Below, in pieces: positions 38,131-50,887 of a stretch of DNA of 64,000 nucleotides (positions are counted from its first letter, which is position 1; every line of letters starts with the position of its first letter). Made by a program: the position numbers and the translations under genes. The DNA comes from Paratinospora sagittata (taxonomy: Eukaryota > Streptophyta > Magnoliopsida > Ranunculales > Menispermaceae). The notes below the pieces were generated by a model, which saw nothing but the letters and a program-made list of their open reading frames with translations, had not been told where the DNA came from and did not search any database. The DNA lies in NCBI GenBank assembly GCA_035771175.1, contig CM069607.1:21088001-21152000 (forward strand), in the 5' to 3' direction.

Positions 38131-39491
38131 GGGACAAGTTAACTAAAAAAAGTAACTTAAAGCACTTAGTTTACTAGATCGTTCTTTCCTCATTCAAATA
38201 CATTTTTAAATCACTAAAATCGGAGTTAAAACAAAAAATGTTAGTTTCATTTGAATTTTACCTTTCGATTGGGGAAATTATACAATGTTCGGTAAACAGT
38301 CAGAAAGTAAACTTTTAATTATCATAACTTTTTCGTTTAAACTTGAATTTGAGTAATTCAAATTGCGCTCCAAAGCGAAAGAGAAGATCTACAAACTCAT
38401 TCGCTTTAACTTACTTTTCGATGACCGATGACCGGTCAAGGTTGATTAATACTTTAAATACTTAATAGCAACGGGACCGATTACGGGTTACCGAAAAGTA
38501 ACTTAAAGCACCTAGTTTACTAAATATTCTTTTCTTCTTTCCAACTCATTAAATAACTAAAATGAGAGTTAAAAGGATATCGTTAGGGTAATTTTAAGTT
38601 TACTTATCGATTGCTGAAATGATACATCGTTTGGTAAATAATCGGTAAGTAAACTATTAATAACCATAATTTTTTCGTTTTAACTCTGATTTGAGAAATC
38701 GGAAATGCCGTAGAAAGAGGAAAAGAAGATCTAACAATTTATTGCGTTAACTGATATTAGAATCACAGGTAACCGATCATGGTTGACTAGTTCTTTGATC
38801 ATTTAAAAGCAACGGGGCAAGTTAACGAAAAGTAGTTTAAAGCACCTAGTTTACTAGATCGTAATTTCCTCCTTCAAATACATTTTTAAATCACTAAAAC
38901 CGGAGTTAAAACAAAAAACGTTAGTTTCATTTGAAATTTACCTTTCGATTGCGGAAATTATACATTGTTCAGTAAACAGTAGGTAAACTTTCGATTACCA
39001 TAACTTTTTAGTTTTAACTTGAGTTTAAGTAATTCAAATTTCGCTGTAAAGCGAAAAAGAAGATCTACAATCTCATTTGCTTTAACTTACTTTTCGGTCA
39101 CCGATGACCGGTCAAGGTTGATTAATACTTTAAATATTTAATAGCAACGGGACCGGTTACGAGTTACCGAAAAGTAACTTAAAGCACCTAGTTTACTAGA
39201 TATTCTTTTCTTCTTTCCAACTCATATTAAATAACTAAAATAAGTGTTGAAACGATAACGTAAAGGTAATTTGAAGTTTACTTATCGATTGCCGAAATGA
39301 TACATCGTTTAGTAAATAATCGGTAAGTAAACTTTAAATATCCATAACTTTTTCGTTTTAACTCTGATTTGAGTAATTGGAAATGCGGTAGAAAGAGGAA
39401 AAGAAGATCTAAAAGTTTGTTGCGTTAACTTATATTAGAATCACTGGTAACCGATCATGGTTGACTAGTTGTTGGATCATTTAAAAGCAAC
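38131..39491 (+). repeat. 4-monomer higher-order unit (1,361 bp), copy 2
   Basis: Starts are A 38131, B 38473, A 38814, B 39149. The first three monomers follow 36770-37787. B 39149 (agtttactagatattc, gtaaaggtaatttgaag) differs from B 37788 (agtgtactagacattc, aagtcttgaaacg), so the copies part in the last monomer, as in the first block of the window. Confidence 0.85.
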
Positions 39492-42400
39492 GGGACAAGT
39501 TAACGAAAAAAAGCAACTTAAAGCACTTAGTTTACTAGATCGTTCTTTCCTCATTCAAATACATTTTTAAATCACTAAAATCGGAGTTAAAACAAAAAAC
39601 ATTAATTTCATTTGAATTTTACCTTTCAATTGCGGAAATTATACACTGTTCGGTAAACAATTAGTAAGTAAACTTTCAATTACCATAACTTTTTAGTTTT
39701 AACTTGAATTTGAGTAATTCAAATTGCGCTGTAAAGCAAAAGAGAAGATCTACAAACTTATTTGCTTTAACTTACTTTTCGATCACCGATGATCGGTCAA
39801 GGTTGACTAATACTTGAAATATTGAATAGCAACGGGACCGGTTACGGGTTACTGAAAAGTAGCTTAAAGCACATAGTTTTCTAGATATTCATTTCTTCTT
39901 TCCAACTCATTAAATAACAAAAATAAGAGTTAAAACGATATCGTTAGGGTAATTCGAAGTTTACTTATCGGTTGCTGAAATGATACATCGTTTGGTAAAT
40001 AATCGGTAAGTAAACTTTAAATAACCATAACTTTTTCGTTTTAACTCTGATTTGAGTAATTGGAAATGCGGTAGAAAAAGGAAAAGAAGATCTAAAAGTT
40101 TATTGCATTAACTTATATTAGAATCCCTGGTAACCGATCATGGTTGACTACTTCTTTGATCATTTAAAAGCAACGGGACAGGTTAACTAAAAAAAGTAAC
40201 TTAAAGCACTTAGTTTACTAGATCGTTCTTTCCTCATTCAAATACATTTTTAAATCACTAAAATCGGAGTTAAAACAAAAAACGTTAGTTTCATTTGAAT
40301 TTTACCTTTCGATTGCGAAAATTATACAATGTTCGGTAAACAGTCAGTAAGTAAACTTTCAATTACCATAACTTTTTCGTTTAAACTTGAATTTGAGTAA
40401 TTAAAATTGCGTTGTAAAGCGAAAGAGAAGATCTACAAACTCATGTGCTTTAACTTACTTTTCGATCACGGATGACCGGTCAAGGTTGATTAATACTTTA
40501 AGTACTTAATAGCAACGGGACCGGTTATGGGTTATCGAAAAGTAACTTAAAGCACCTAGTGTACTAGACATTCTTTTCTTCTTTCCAACTCATATTAAAT
40601 AACTAAAATAAGTGTTGAAACGATAACGTAAGGGTAATTTGAGGTTTACTTATCGATTGCAGAAATGATACATCGTTTGGTAAATAATCGGTAAGCAAAC
40701 TTTAAATAACCATAATTTTTTCGTTTTAACTCTGATTTCAGTAATTGGAAATGCGGTAGAAAGAGGAAAAGAAGATCTAAAAGTTTATTGCCTTAACTTA
40801 TATTAGAATCACTGGTAACCGATCATGGTTGAGTAATTCTTTGATCATTTAAAAGCAACGGGACAAGTTAACGAAAAGTAACTTAAAGCACCTAGTTTAG
40901 TAGATCCTTCTTTCCTCCTTCAAATACATTTTTAAATCACTAAAATCGGAGTTGAAACAAAAAACGTTAGTTTCATTTGAATTTTACCTTTCGATTGCGA
41001 AAATTATACACTGTTCGGTAAACAATTAGTAAGTAAACTTTCAATTACCATAACTTTTTAGTTTTAACTTGAATTTGAGTAATTCAAATTGCGCTGTAAA
41101 GCAAAAGAGAAGATCTACAAACTCATTTGCTTTAACTTACTTTTCGATCACCTATGACCGGTCAAGGTTGATTAATACTTTAAAAATTTAATAGCAACGG
41201 GACCGGTTACAGGTTACCGAAAAGTAACTTAAAGCACCTTGATCACTAGATATTCTTTTCTTCTTTCCAACTCATTAAATAACTAAAATAAGAGTTAAAA
41301 TGATATCGTTAGGGTAATTTGAAGTTTACTTATCGATTGCTGAAATGATACATCGTTTGGTAAATAAACTTTAAATAACCATAACTTTTTCGTTTTAACT
41401 CTGATTTGAGTAATTGGAAATGCGGTAGAAAGTGGAAAAGAAGATCTAAAAGTTTGTTGCGTTAACTTATATTAGAAGCACTGGTAACCGATCATGGTTG
41501 ACTAGTTGTTGGATCATTTAAAAGCAACGGGACAAGTTAACGAAAAAAATTAACATAAAGCACCTAGTTTACTAGATCGTTCTTTCCTCCTTCAAATACA
41601 TTTTTAAATCACTAAAATCGGAGTTAAAACAAAAAACGTTAGTTTCATTTGAATTTTACCTTTTGATTGCGGAAATTATACAATGTTCGGTAAACAGTCA
41701 GTAAGTAAACTTTCAATTTCCACAACTTTTTTGTTTAAACTTGAATTTGAGTAATTCAAATTGCGCTGTAAAGCGAAAGAGAAGAACTACAAACTCATTT
41801 GCTTTAACTTACTTTTCGATCACCGATGACCGGCCAAGGTTGATTAATACTTTAAATACTTAATAGCAACGGGACCGGTTGTGGGTTACCGAAAAGTAAC
41901 TTAAAGCACCTAGTTGACTAGATATTCTTTTCTTCTTTCGAACTCATATTAAATAAGTAAAATAAGAGTTAAAACGATAACGGTAGGGTAATTTGACGTT
42001 TACTTATCAATTGCTGATAGGATACATCGTTTGTTAAATAATTTGTAAGTAAATTTTAAATAACCATAACTTTTTCGTTTTAACTCTGATTTGAGTAATT
42101 GGAAATGCGGTAGAAAGAGGAAAAGAAGATCTAAAAGTTTATTGCGTTAACTTATATTAGAATCACTGGTAACCGATCATGGTTGACTAATTTTTTGATC
42201 ATTTAAAAGCAACAGGACAAGTTAACGAAAAGTAACTTAAAGCACCTAGTTTACTAGATCCTTCTTTCCTCCTTCAAATACATTTTTAAATCCCTTAAAT
42301 CAGAGTTAAAAAAAAAAAATGTTAGTTTCATTTGAATTTTAGCTTTCAATTGCGGAAATTATACATTGTTCGGTAAACAGTCAGCAAGTAAACTTTCGAT

Positions 42401-43574
42401 TACCATAACTTTTTAGTTTTAACTTGAATTTGAGTAATTAAAATTGCACTGTAAAGCGGAAGAACAAATCTACAATCTCATTTGCTTTAACTTACTTTTC
42501 GATCACCAATGACCGGCCAAGGTTGATTAATACTTTAAATATTTAATAGCAACGGGACCGGTTACAGGTTACCGAAAAGTAACTTAAAACACCTAGTTTA
42601 CTAGATATTCTTTTCTTCATTCCAACTCATTAAATAACTAAAATAAGAGTTAAAACGATAACGTTAGGGTAATTTTAAGTTTACTTATCGATTGCTGTAA
42701 TGATACATCGTTCGGTAAATAATCGGTAAGTAAACTTTAAATAACCATAACTTTTTCGTTTTAACTCTAATTTGAGTAATTGGAAATGCTGTAGAAAGAG
42801 GAAAAGAAGATCTAAAAGTTTATTGCATTAACTTTATTAGAATCACTGGTAACCGATCATGGTTGACTAATTCTTTGATCATTTAAAAGCAACGGGACAA
42901 GTTAACGAAACGTAACTTAAAACACCAAGTTTAGTCGATCCTTCTTTCCTCTTTCAAAGAAATTTTTAAATCACTAAAATCGGAGTTAAAACAAAAACGT
43001 TATTTTCATTTGAATTTTACTTATCGATTGCGGAAATTATACATTGTTCGGTAAACAATCAGTAGGTAAACTTTCAATTACCATAACTTTTTAGTTTTAA
43101 CTTGAATTTAAGTAATTCAAATTGCTCTGTAAAGCGAAAGAGAAGATCTACAAACTCATTTGCTTTAACTTACTTTTCGATCACCGATGACCGGTCAAGG
43201 TTGATTAATACTTTAAATATTTAATAGCAACGGGACTGGTTACGGGTTACAGAAAAGTAACTTAAAGCACCTAGTTTACTAGATATTCTTTTCTTCTTTC
43301 CAACTCATATCAAATAACTAAAATAAGTGTTGAAACGATAACGTTAGGGTAATTTTAAGTTTACTTATCGATTGCCGAAAGGATACATCGTTTGGTAAAT
43401 AATCGGTAAGTAAACTTTAAATAACCATAACTTTTTCATTTTAACTCTGATTTAAGTAATTGGAAATGCGGTAAAAAGAGGAAAAGAAGATCTAAAAGTT
43501 TATAGCGTTAACTTATATTAGAATCACTGGTAACCGATCATGGTTGACTAGTTCTTTGATCATTTAATAGCAAC
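39492..43574 (+). repeat. Mixed dimers, no clear tandem higher-order unit
   Basis: Starts are A 39492, B 39834, A 40175, B 40517, A 40860, B 41199, A 41529, B 41871, A 42214, B 42554, A 42894, B 43232. Several dimers resemble ones from 20-25 kb: 39492/39834 the A and B around 23839/24178 (tacttgaaatattgaatagc), 41199 the B with accttgattac-type starts, 41871 the B at 22132 (ggttgtgggttacc, agttgactag), and 42214/42554 those at 24519/24858 (gcggaagaacaaatctac). Confidence 0.85.
41199..41528 (+). repeat. Type B monomer with 11-bp deletion
   Basis: This B is 330 bp, 11 bp short. Near 41362 it reads ggtaaataaactttaaat, whereas other copies read ggtaaataatcggtaagtaaac and so on. The deleted 11 bp lie between copies of a short aa/taa repeat, as expected for replication slippage. 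The loss removes most of the right inner arm of the B hairpin. Confidence 0.85.
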
Positions 43575-46500
43575 GGGACAAGTTAACTAAAAAAAGTAAC
43601 TTAAAGCACTTAGTTTACTAGATCGTTCTTTCCTCATTCAAATACATTTTTAAATCACTAAAATCGGAGTTAAAACAAAAAACGTTAGTTTCATTTGAAT
43701 TTTACCTTTCGATTGCGGAAATTATACAATGTTCGGTAAACAGTCAGAAAGTAAACTTTCAATTACCATAACTTTTTCGTTTAAACTTAAATTTGAGTAA
43801 TTCAAATTGCGCTGTAAAGCGAAAGAGAAGATCTACAAACTCATTTGCTTTAACTTACTTTTCGATTACCGATGACCGGTCAAGGTTGATTAATACTTTA
43901 AATACTTAATAGCAACGGGACCGGTTACGGGTTACCGAAAAGTGACTTAAAGCACCTAGTTTACTAGATATTCTTTTCTTCTTTCCAACTCATTAAATAA
44001 CTAAAATAAGAGTTAAAAGGATATCGTTAGGGTAATTTTAAGTTTACTTATCGATTGCTGAAATGATACATCCTTTGGTAAATAATCGGTAAGTAAACTA
44101 TAAACAACCATAATTTTTTCGTTTTAACTCTGATTTGAGTAATCGGAAATGTCGTACAACGAGGAAAAGAAGATCTAAAAATTTATTGCGTTAACTTATA
44201 TTAGAATCACAGGTAACCGATCAGGGTTGACTAGTTCTGTGATCATTTAAAAGCAACGGGGCAAGTTAACGAAAAGTAACTTAAAGCACCTAGTTTACTA
44301 GATCGTAATTTCCTCCTTCAAATACATTTTTAAATCACTAAAACCGGAGTTAAAACAAAAAACGTTAGTTTCATTTGAAATTACCTTTCGATTGCGGAAA
44401 TTATACATTGTTCAGTAAACAGTAAGTAAACTTTCGATTACCATAACTTTTTAGTTTTAACTTGAGTTTAAGTAATTCAAATTTTGCTGTAAAGCGAAAG
44501 AGAAGATCTACAATCTCATTTGCTTTAACTTACTTTTCGATCACCGATGACCGGTCAAGGTTGATTAATACTTTAAATATTTAATAGCAACAAGACCGGT
44601 TACGAGTTACCGAAAAGTAACTTAAAGCACCTAGTTTACTAGATATTCTTTTCTTCTTTCCAACTCATATCAAATAACTAAAATAAGTGTTGAAACGATA
44701 ACGTAAAGGTAATTTGAAGTTTTCTTATCGATTGCCGAAATGATACATCGTTTGGTAAATAATCGGTAAGTAAACTTTAAATAACCATAACTTTTTCGTT
44801 TTAACTCTGATTTGAGTAATTGGAAATGCGGTAGAAAGAGGAAAAGAAGATCTAAAAGTTTGTTGCGTTAACTTATATTAGAATCACTGGTAACCGATCA
44901 TGGTTGACTAGTTGTTGGATCATTTAAAAGCAACGGGACAAGTTAACGAAAAAAAGTAACTTAAAGCACCTAGTTTACTAGATCCTTCTTTCCTCCTTCA
45001 AATACATATTTAAATCACTAAAATCGGAGTTAAAACAAAAAACATTAATTTCATTTGAATTTTACCTTTCGATTGCGGAAATTATACACTGTTCGGTAAA
45101 CAATCAGTAAGTAAACTTTCAATTACCATAACATTTTAGTTTTAACTTGTATTTGAGTAATTCAAATTGCGCTGTAAAGCAAAAGAGAAGAACTACAAAC
45201 TCATTTGCTTTAACTTACTTTTCGATCACCGATGACCGGTCAAGGTTGATTAATACTTTAAATACTTAATAGCAACGGGACCGGTTACGGGTTACCGAAA
45301 AGTAACTTAAAGCACCTAGTGTACTAGACATTCTTTTCTTCTTTCCAACTCATATTAAATAACTAAAATAAGTGTTGAAACGATAACGTAAGGGTAATTT
45401 GAGGTTTACTTATCGATTGCCGAAAGGATACATCGTTTGGTAAATAATCAGTAAGTAAACTATAAATAACCATAATTTTTTCGTTTTAACTCTGATTTGA
45501 GTAATCGGAAATTTCGTAGAAAGAGGAAAAGAAGATCTAAAAATTTATTGCGTTAACTTATATTAGAATCACAGGTAACCGATCAGGGTTGACTAGTTCT
45601 TTGATCATTAAAAAGCAACGGGGCAAGTTAACGAAAAGTAACTTAAAGCACCTAGTTTACTAGATCGTAATTTCCTCCTTCAAATACATTTTTAAATCAC
45701 TAAAATCTGAGTTAAAACAAAAAACGTTAGTTTCATTTGAAATTACCTTTCGATTGCGGAAATTATACATTGTTCAGTAAACAGTAAGTAAACTTTCGAT
45801 TACCATAACTTTTTTGTTTTAACTTGAGTTTAAGTAATTCAAATTTCGCTGTAAAGCGAAAGAGAAGATCTATAATCTCATTTGCTTTAACTTACTTTTC
45901 GATCACCGATGACCGATTAAGGTTGATTAATACTTTAAATATTTAATTGCAACGGGACCGGTTACGAGTTACCGAAAAGTAACTTAAAGCACCTAGTTTA
46001 CTAGATATTCTTTTCTTCTTTCCGACTCATATCAAATAACTAAAATAAGTGTTGAAACGATAACGTAAAGGTAATTTGAAGTTTACTTATCGATCGCCGA
46101 AATGATACATCGTTTGGTAAATAATCGGTAAGTAAACTTTAAATAACCATAACTTTTTCGTTTTAACTCTGATTTGAGTAATTGGAAATTCGGTAGAAAG
46201 AGGAAAAGAAGATCTAAAAGTTTGTTGCGTTAACTTATATTAGAATCACTGGTAACCGATCATGGTTGACTAGTTCTTTGATCATTTAATAGCAACGGGA
46301 CAAGTTAACGAAAAAAAGTAACTTAAAGCACCTAGTTTACTAGATCCTTCTTTCCTCCTTCAAATACATTTTTAAATCACTAAAATCGGTGTTAAAACAA
46401 AAAACATTAATTTCATTTGAATTTTACCTTTCGATTGCGGAAATTATACACTGTTCGGTAAACAATCAGTAAGTAAACTTTCAATTACCATAACATTTTA

Positions 46501-46981
46501 GTTTTAACTTGAATTTGAGTAATTCAAATTGCGCTGTAAAGCAAAAGAGAAGATCTACAAACTCATTTGCTTTAACTTACTTTTCGATCACCGACAACCG
46601 GTCAAGGTTGATTAATACTTTAAATACTTAATAGCAACGGGACCGGTTACGGGTTACCGAAAAGTAACTTAAAGCACCTAGTGTACTAGACATTCTTTTC
46701 TTCTTTCCAACTCATATTAAATAACTAAAATAAGTGTTGAAACGATAACGCAAGGGTAATTTGAGGTTTACTTATCGATTGCCGAAAGGATACATCGTTT
46801 GGTAAATAATCGGAAAGTAAACTTTAAATAACCATAACTTTTTCATTTTAACTCTGATTTGAGTAATTGGAAATGCGGTAAAAAGAGGAAAAGAAGATCT
46901 AAAAGTTTATTGCGTTAACTTATATTAGAATCACTGGTAACCGATCATGGTTGACTAGTTCTTTGATCATTTAATAGCAAC
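43575..46981 (+). repeat. 10-monomer higher-order unit (~3,407 bp), copy 1
   Basis: Starts are A 43575, B 43917, A 44258, B 44592, A 44935, B 45277, A 45620, B 45954, A 46297, B 46639. It is repeated at +3407/+3408. Shared markers are tgatacatcctttgg with actataaacaacc (44071 and 47478), the 4-bp-deleted A (cagtaagtaaac), accgattaaggttg and atttaattgc at 45914 and 45945, and aataatcggaaagtaaac. The copies differ by scattered single bases (for example agtgacttaaag at 43943, gtacaacgagg near 44153). Confidence 0.92.
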
Positions 46982-49900
46982 GGGACAAGTTAACTAAAAA
47001 AAGTAACTTAAAGCACTTAGTTTACTAGATCGTTCTTTCCTCATTCAAATACATTTTTAAATCACTAAAATCGGAGTTAAAACAAAAAACGTTAGTTTCA
47101 TTTGAATTTTACCTTTCGATTGCGGAAATTATACAATGTTCGGTAAACAGTCAGAAAGTAAACTTTCAATTACCATAACTTTTTCGTTTAAAGTTGAATT
47201 TGAGTAATTCAAATTGCGCTGTAAAGCGAAAGAGAAGATCTACAAACTCATTTGCTTTAACTTACTTTTCGATTACCGATGACCGGTCAAGGTTGATTAA
47301 TACTTTAAATACTTAATAGCAACGGGACCGGTTACGGGTTACCGAAAAGTAACTTAAAGCACCTAGTTTACTAGATATTCTTTTCTTCTTTCCAACTCAT
47401 TAAATAACTAAAATAAGAGTTAAAAGGATATCGTTAGGGTAATTTTAAGTTTACTTATCGATTGCTGAAATGATACATCCTTTGGTAAATAATCGGTAAG
47501 TAAACTATAAACAACCATAATTTTTTCGTTTTAACTCTGATTTTGAGTAATCGGAAATGTCGTACAAAGAGGAAAAGAAGATCTAAAAATTTATTGCGTT
47601 AACTTATATTAGAATCACAGGTAACCGATCAGGGTTGACTAGTTCTTTGATCATTTAAAAGCAACGGGGCAAGTTAACGAAAAGTAACTTAAAGCACCTA
47701 GTTTACTAGATCGTAATTTCCTCCTTCAAATACATTTTTAAATCACTAAAACCGGAGTTAAAACAAAAAACGTTAGTTTCATTTGAAATTACCTTTCGAT
47801 TGCGGAAATTATACATTGTTCAGTAAACAGTAAGTAAACTTTCGATTACCATAACTTTTTAGTTTTAACTTGAGTTTAAGTAATTCAAATTTTGCTGTAA
47901 AGCGAAAGAGAAGATCTACAATCTCATTTGCTTTAACTTACTTTTCGATCACCGATGACCGGTCAAGGTTGATTAATACTTTAAATATTTAATAGCAACA
48001 GGACCGGTTACGAGTTACCGAAAAGTAACTTAAAGCACCTAGTTTACTAGATATTCTTTTCTTCTTTCCAACTCATATCAAATAACTAAAATAAGTGTTG
48101 AAACGATAACGTAAAGGTAATTTGAAGTTTTCTTATCGATTGCCGAAATGATACATCGTTTGGTAAATAATCGGTAAGTAAACTTTAAATAACCATAACT
48201 TTTTCGTTTTAACTCTGATTTGAGTAATTGGAAATGCGGTAGAAAGAGGAAAAGAAGATCTAAAAGTTTGTTGCGTTAACTTATATTAGAATCACTGGTA
48301 ACCGATCATGGTTGACTAGTTGTTGGATCATTTAAAAGCAACGGGACAAGTTAACGAAAAAAAGTAACTTAAAGCACCTAGTTTACTAGATCCTTCTTTC
48401 CTCCTTCAAATACATATTTAAATCACTAAAATCGGAGTTAAAACAAAAAACATTAATTTCATTTGAATTTTACCTTTCGATTGCGGAAATTATACACTGT
48501 TCGGTAAACAATCAGTAAGTAAACTTTCAATTACCATAACATTTTAGTTTTAACTTGTATTTGAGTAATTCAAATTGCGCTGTAAAGCAAAAGAGAAGAA
48601 CTACAAACTCATTTGCTTTAACTTACTTTTCGATCACCGATGACCGGTCAAGGTTGATTAATACTTTAAATACTTAATAGCAACGGGACCGGTTACGGGT
48701 TACCGAAAAGTAACTTAAAGCACCTAGTGTACTAGACATTCTTTTCTTCTTTCCAACTCATATTAAATAACTAAAATAAGTGTTGAAACGATAACGTAAG
48801 GGTAATTTGAGGTTTACTTATCGATTGCCGAAAGGATACATCGTTTGGTAAATAATCAGTAAGTAAACTATAAATAACCATAATTTTTTCGTTTTAACTC
48901 TGATTTGAGTAATCGGAAATGTCGTAGAAAGAGGAAAAGAAGATCTAAAAATTTATTGCGTTAACTTATATTAGAATCACAGGTAACCGATCAGGGTTGA
49001 CTAGTTCTTTGATCATTAAAAAGCAACGGGGCAAGTTAACGAAAAGTAACTTAAAGCACCTAGTTTACTAGATCGTAATTTCCTCCTTCAAATACATTTT
49101 TAAATCACTAAAATCTGAGTTAAAACAAAAAACGTTAGTTTCATTTGAAATTACCTTTCGATTGCGGAAATTATACATTGTTCAGTAAACAGTAAGTAAA
49201 CTTTCGATTACCATAACTTTTTTGTTTTAACTTGAGTTTAAGTAATTCAAATTTCGCTGTAAAGCGAAAGAGAAGATCTATAATCTCATTTGCTTTAACT
49301 TACTTTTCGATCACCGATGACCGATTAAGGTTGATTAATACTTTAAATATTTAATTGCAACGGGACCGGTTACGAGTTACCGAAAAGTAACTTAAAGCAC
49401 CTAGTTTACTAGATATTCTTTTCTTCTTTCCGACTCATATCAAATAACTAAAATAAGTGTTGAAACGATAACGTAAAGGTAATTTGAAGTTTACTTATCG
49501 ATCGCCGAAATGATACATCGTTTGGTAAATAATCGGTAAGTAAACTTTAAATAACCATAACTTTTTCGTTTTAACTCTGATTTGAGTAATTGGAAATTCG
49601 GTAGAAAGAGGAAAAGAAGATCTAAAAGTTTGTTGCGTTAACTTATATTAGAATCACTGGTAACCGATCATGGTTGACTAGTTCTTTGATCATTTAATAG
49701 CAACGGGACAAGTTAACGAAAAAAAGTAACTTAAAGCACCTAGTTTACTAGATCCTTCTTTCCTCCTTCAAATACATTTTTAAATCACTAAAATCGGTGT
49801 TAAAACAAAAAACATTAATTTCATTTGAATTTTACCTTTCGATTGCGGAAATTATACACTGTTCGGTAAACAATCAGTAAGTAAACTTTCAATTACCATA

Positions 49901-50389
49901 ACATTTTAGTTTTAACTTGAATTTGAGTAATTCAAATTGCGCTGTAAAGCAAAAGAGAAGATCTACAAACTCATTTGCTTTAACTTACTTTTCGATCACC
50001 GACAACCGGTCAAGGTTGATTAATACTTTAAATACTTAATAGCAACGGGACCGGTTACGGGTTACCGAAAAGTAACTTAAAGCACCTAGTGTACTAGACA
50101 TTCTTTTCTTCTTTCCAACTCATATTAAATAACTAAAATAAGTGTTGAAACGATAACGCAAGGGTAATTTGAGGTTTACTTATCGATTGCCGAAAGGATA
50201 CATCGTTTGGTAAATAATCGGAAAGTAAACTTTAAATAACCATAACTTTTTCATTTTAACTCTGATTTGAGTAATTGGAAATGCGGTAAAAAGAGGAAAA
50301 GAAGATCTAAAAGTTTATTGCGTTAACTTATATTAGAATCACTGGTAACCGATCATGGTTGACTAGTTCTTTGATCATTTAATAGCAAC
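46982..50389 (+). repeat. 10-monomer higher-order unit (~3,408 bp), copy 2
   Basis: Starts are A 46982, B 47324, A 47666, B 48000, A 48343, B 48685, A 49028, B 49362, A 49705, B 50047. One extra t (ctgattttgagtaatc near 47540) explains the one-base change of offset. A 46982 has tttaaagttgaatttg, which is shared with the third, partial copy and not with copy 1, so copies 2 and 3 are closer relatives there. Confidence 0.92.
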
Positions 50390-50887
50390 GGGACAAGTTA
50401 ACTAAAAAAAGTAACTTAAAGCACTTAGTTTACTAGATCGTTCTTTCCTCATTCAAATACATTTTTAAATCACTAAAATCGGAGTTAAAACAAAAAACGT
50501 TAGTTTCATTTGAATTTTACCTTTCGATTGCGGAAATTATACAATGTTCGGTAAACAGTCAGAAAGTAAACTTTCAATTACCATAACTTTTTCGTTTAAA
50601 GTTGAATTTGAGTAATTCAAATTGCGCTGTAAAGCGAAAGAGAAGATCTACAAACTCATTTGCTTTAACTTACTTTTCGATTACCGATGACCGGTCAAGG
50701 TTGATTAATACTTTAAATACTTAATAGCAACGGGACCGGTTACGGGTTACCGAAAAGTAACTTAAAGCACCTAGTTTACTAGATATTCTTTTCTTCTTTC
50801 CAACTCATTAAATAACTAAAATAAGAGTTAAAAGGATATCGTTAGGGTAATTTTAAGTTTACTTATCGATTGCTGAAATGATACATC
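50390..50887 (+). repeat. 10-monomer higher-order unit, partial copy 3
   Basis: A 50390 and the first half of B 50732 continue the 3,408-bp register. The match stops at about 50887, where this copy reads catcgtttgg while copy 2 has catcctttgg. From there actataaataacc replaces actataaacaacc. The register is lost inside the B monomer, close to its dyad axis. Confidence 0.85.
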
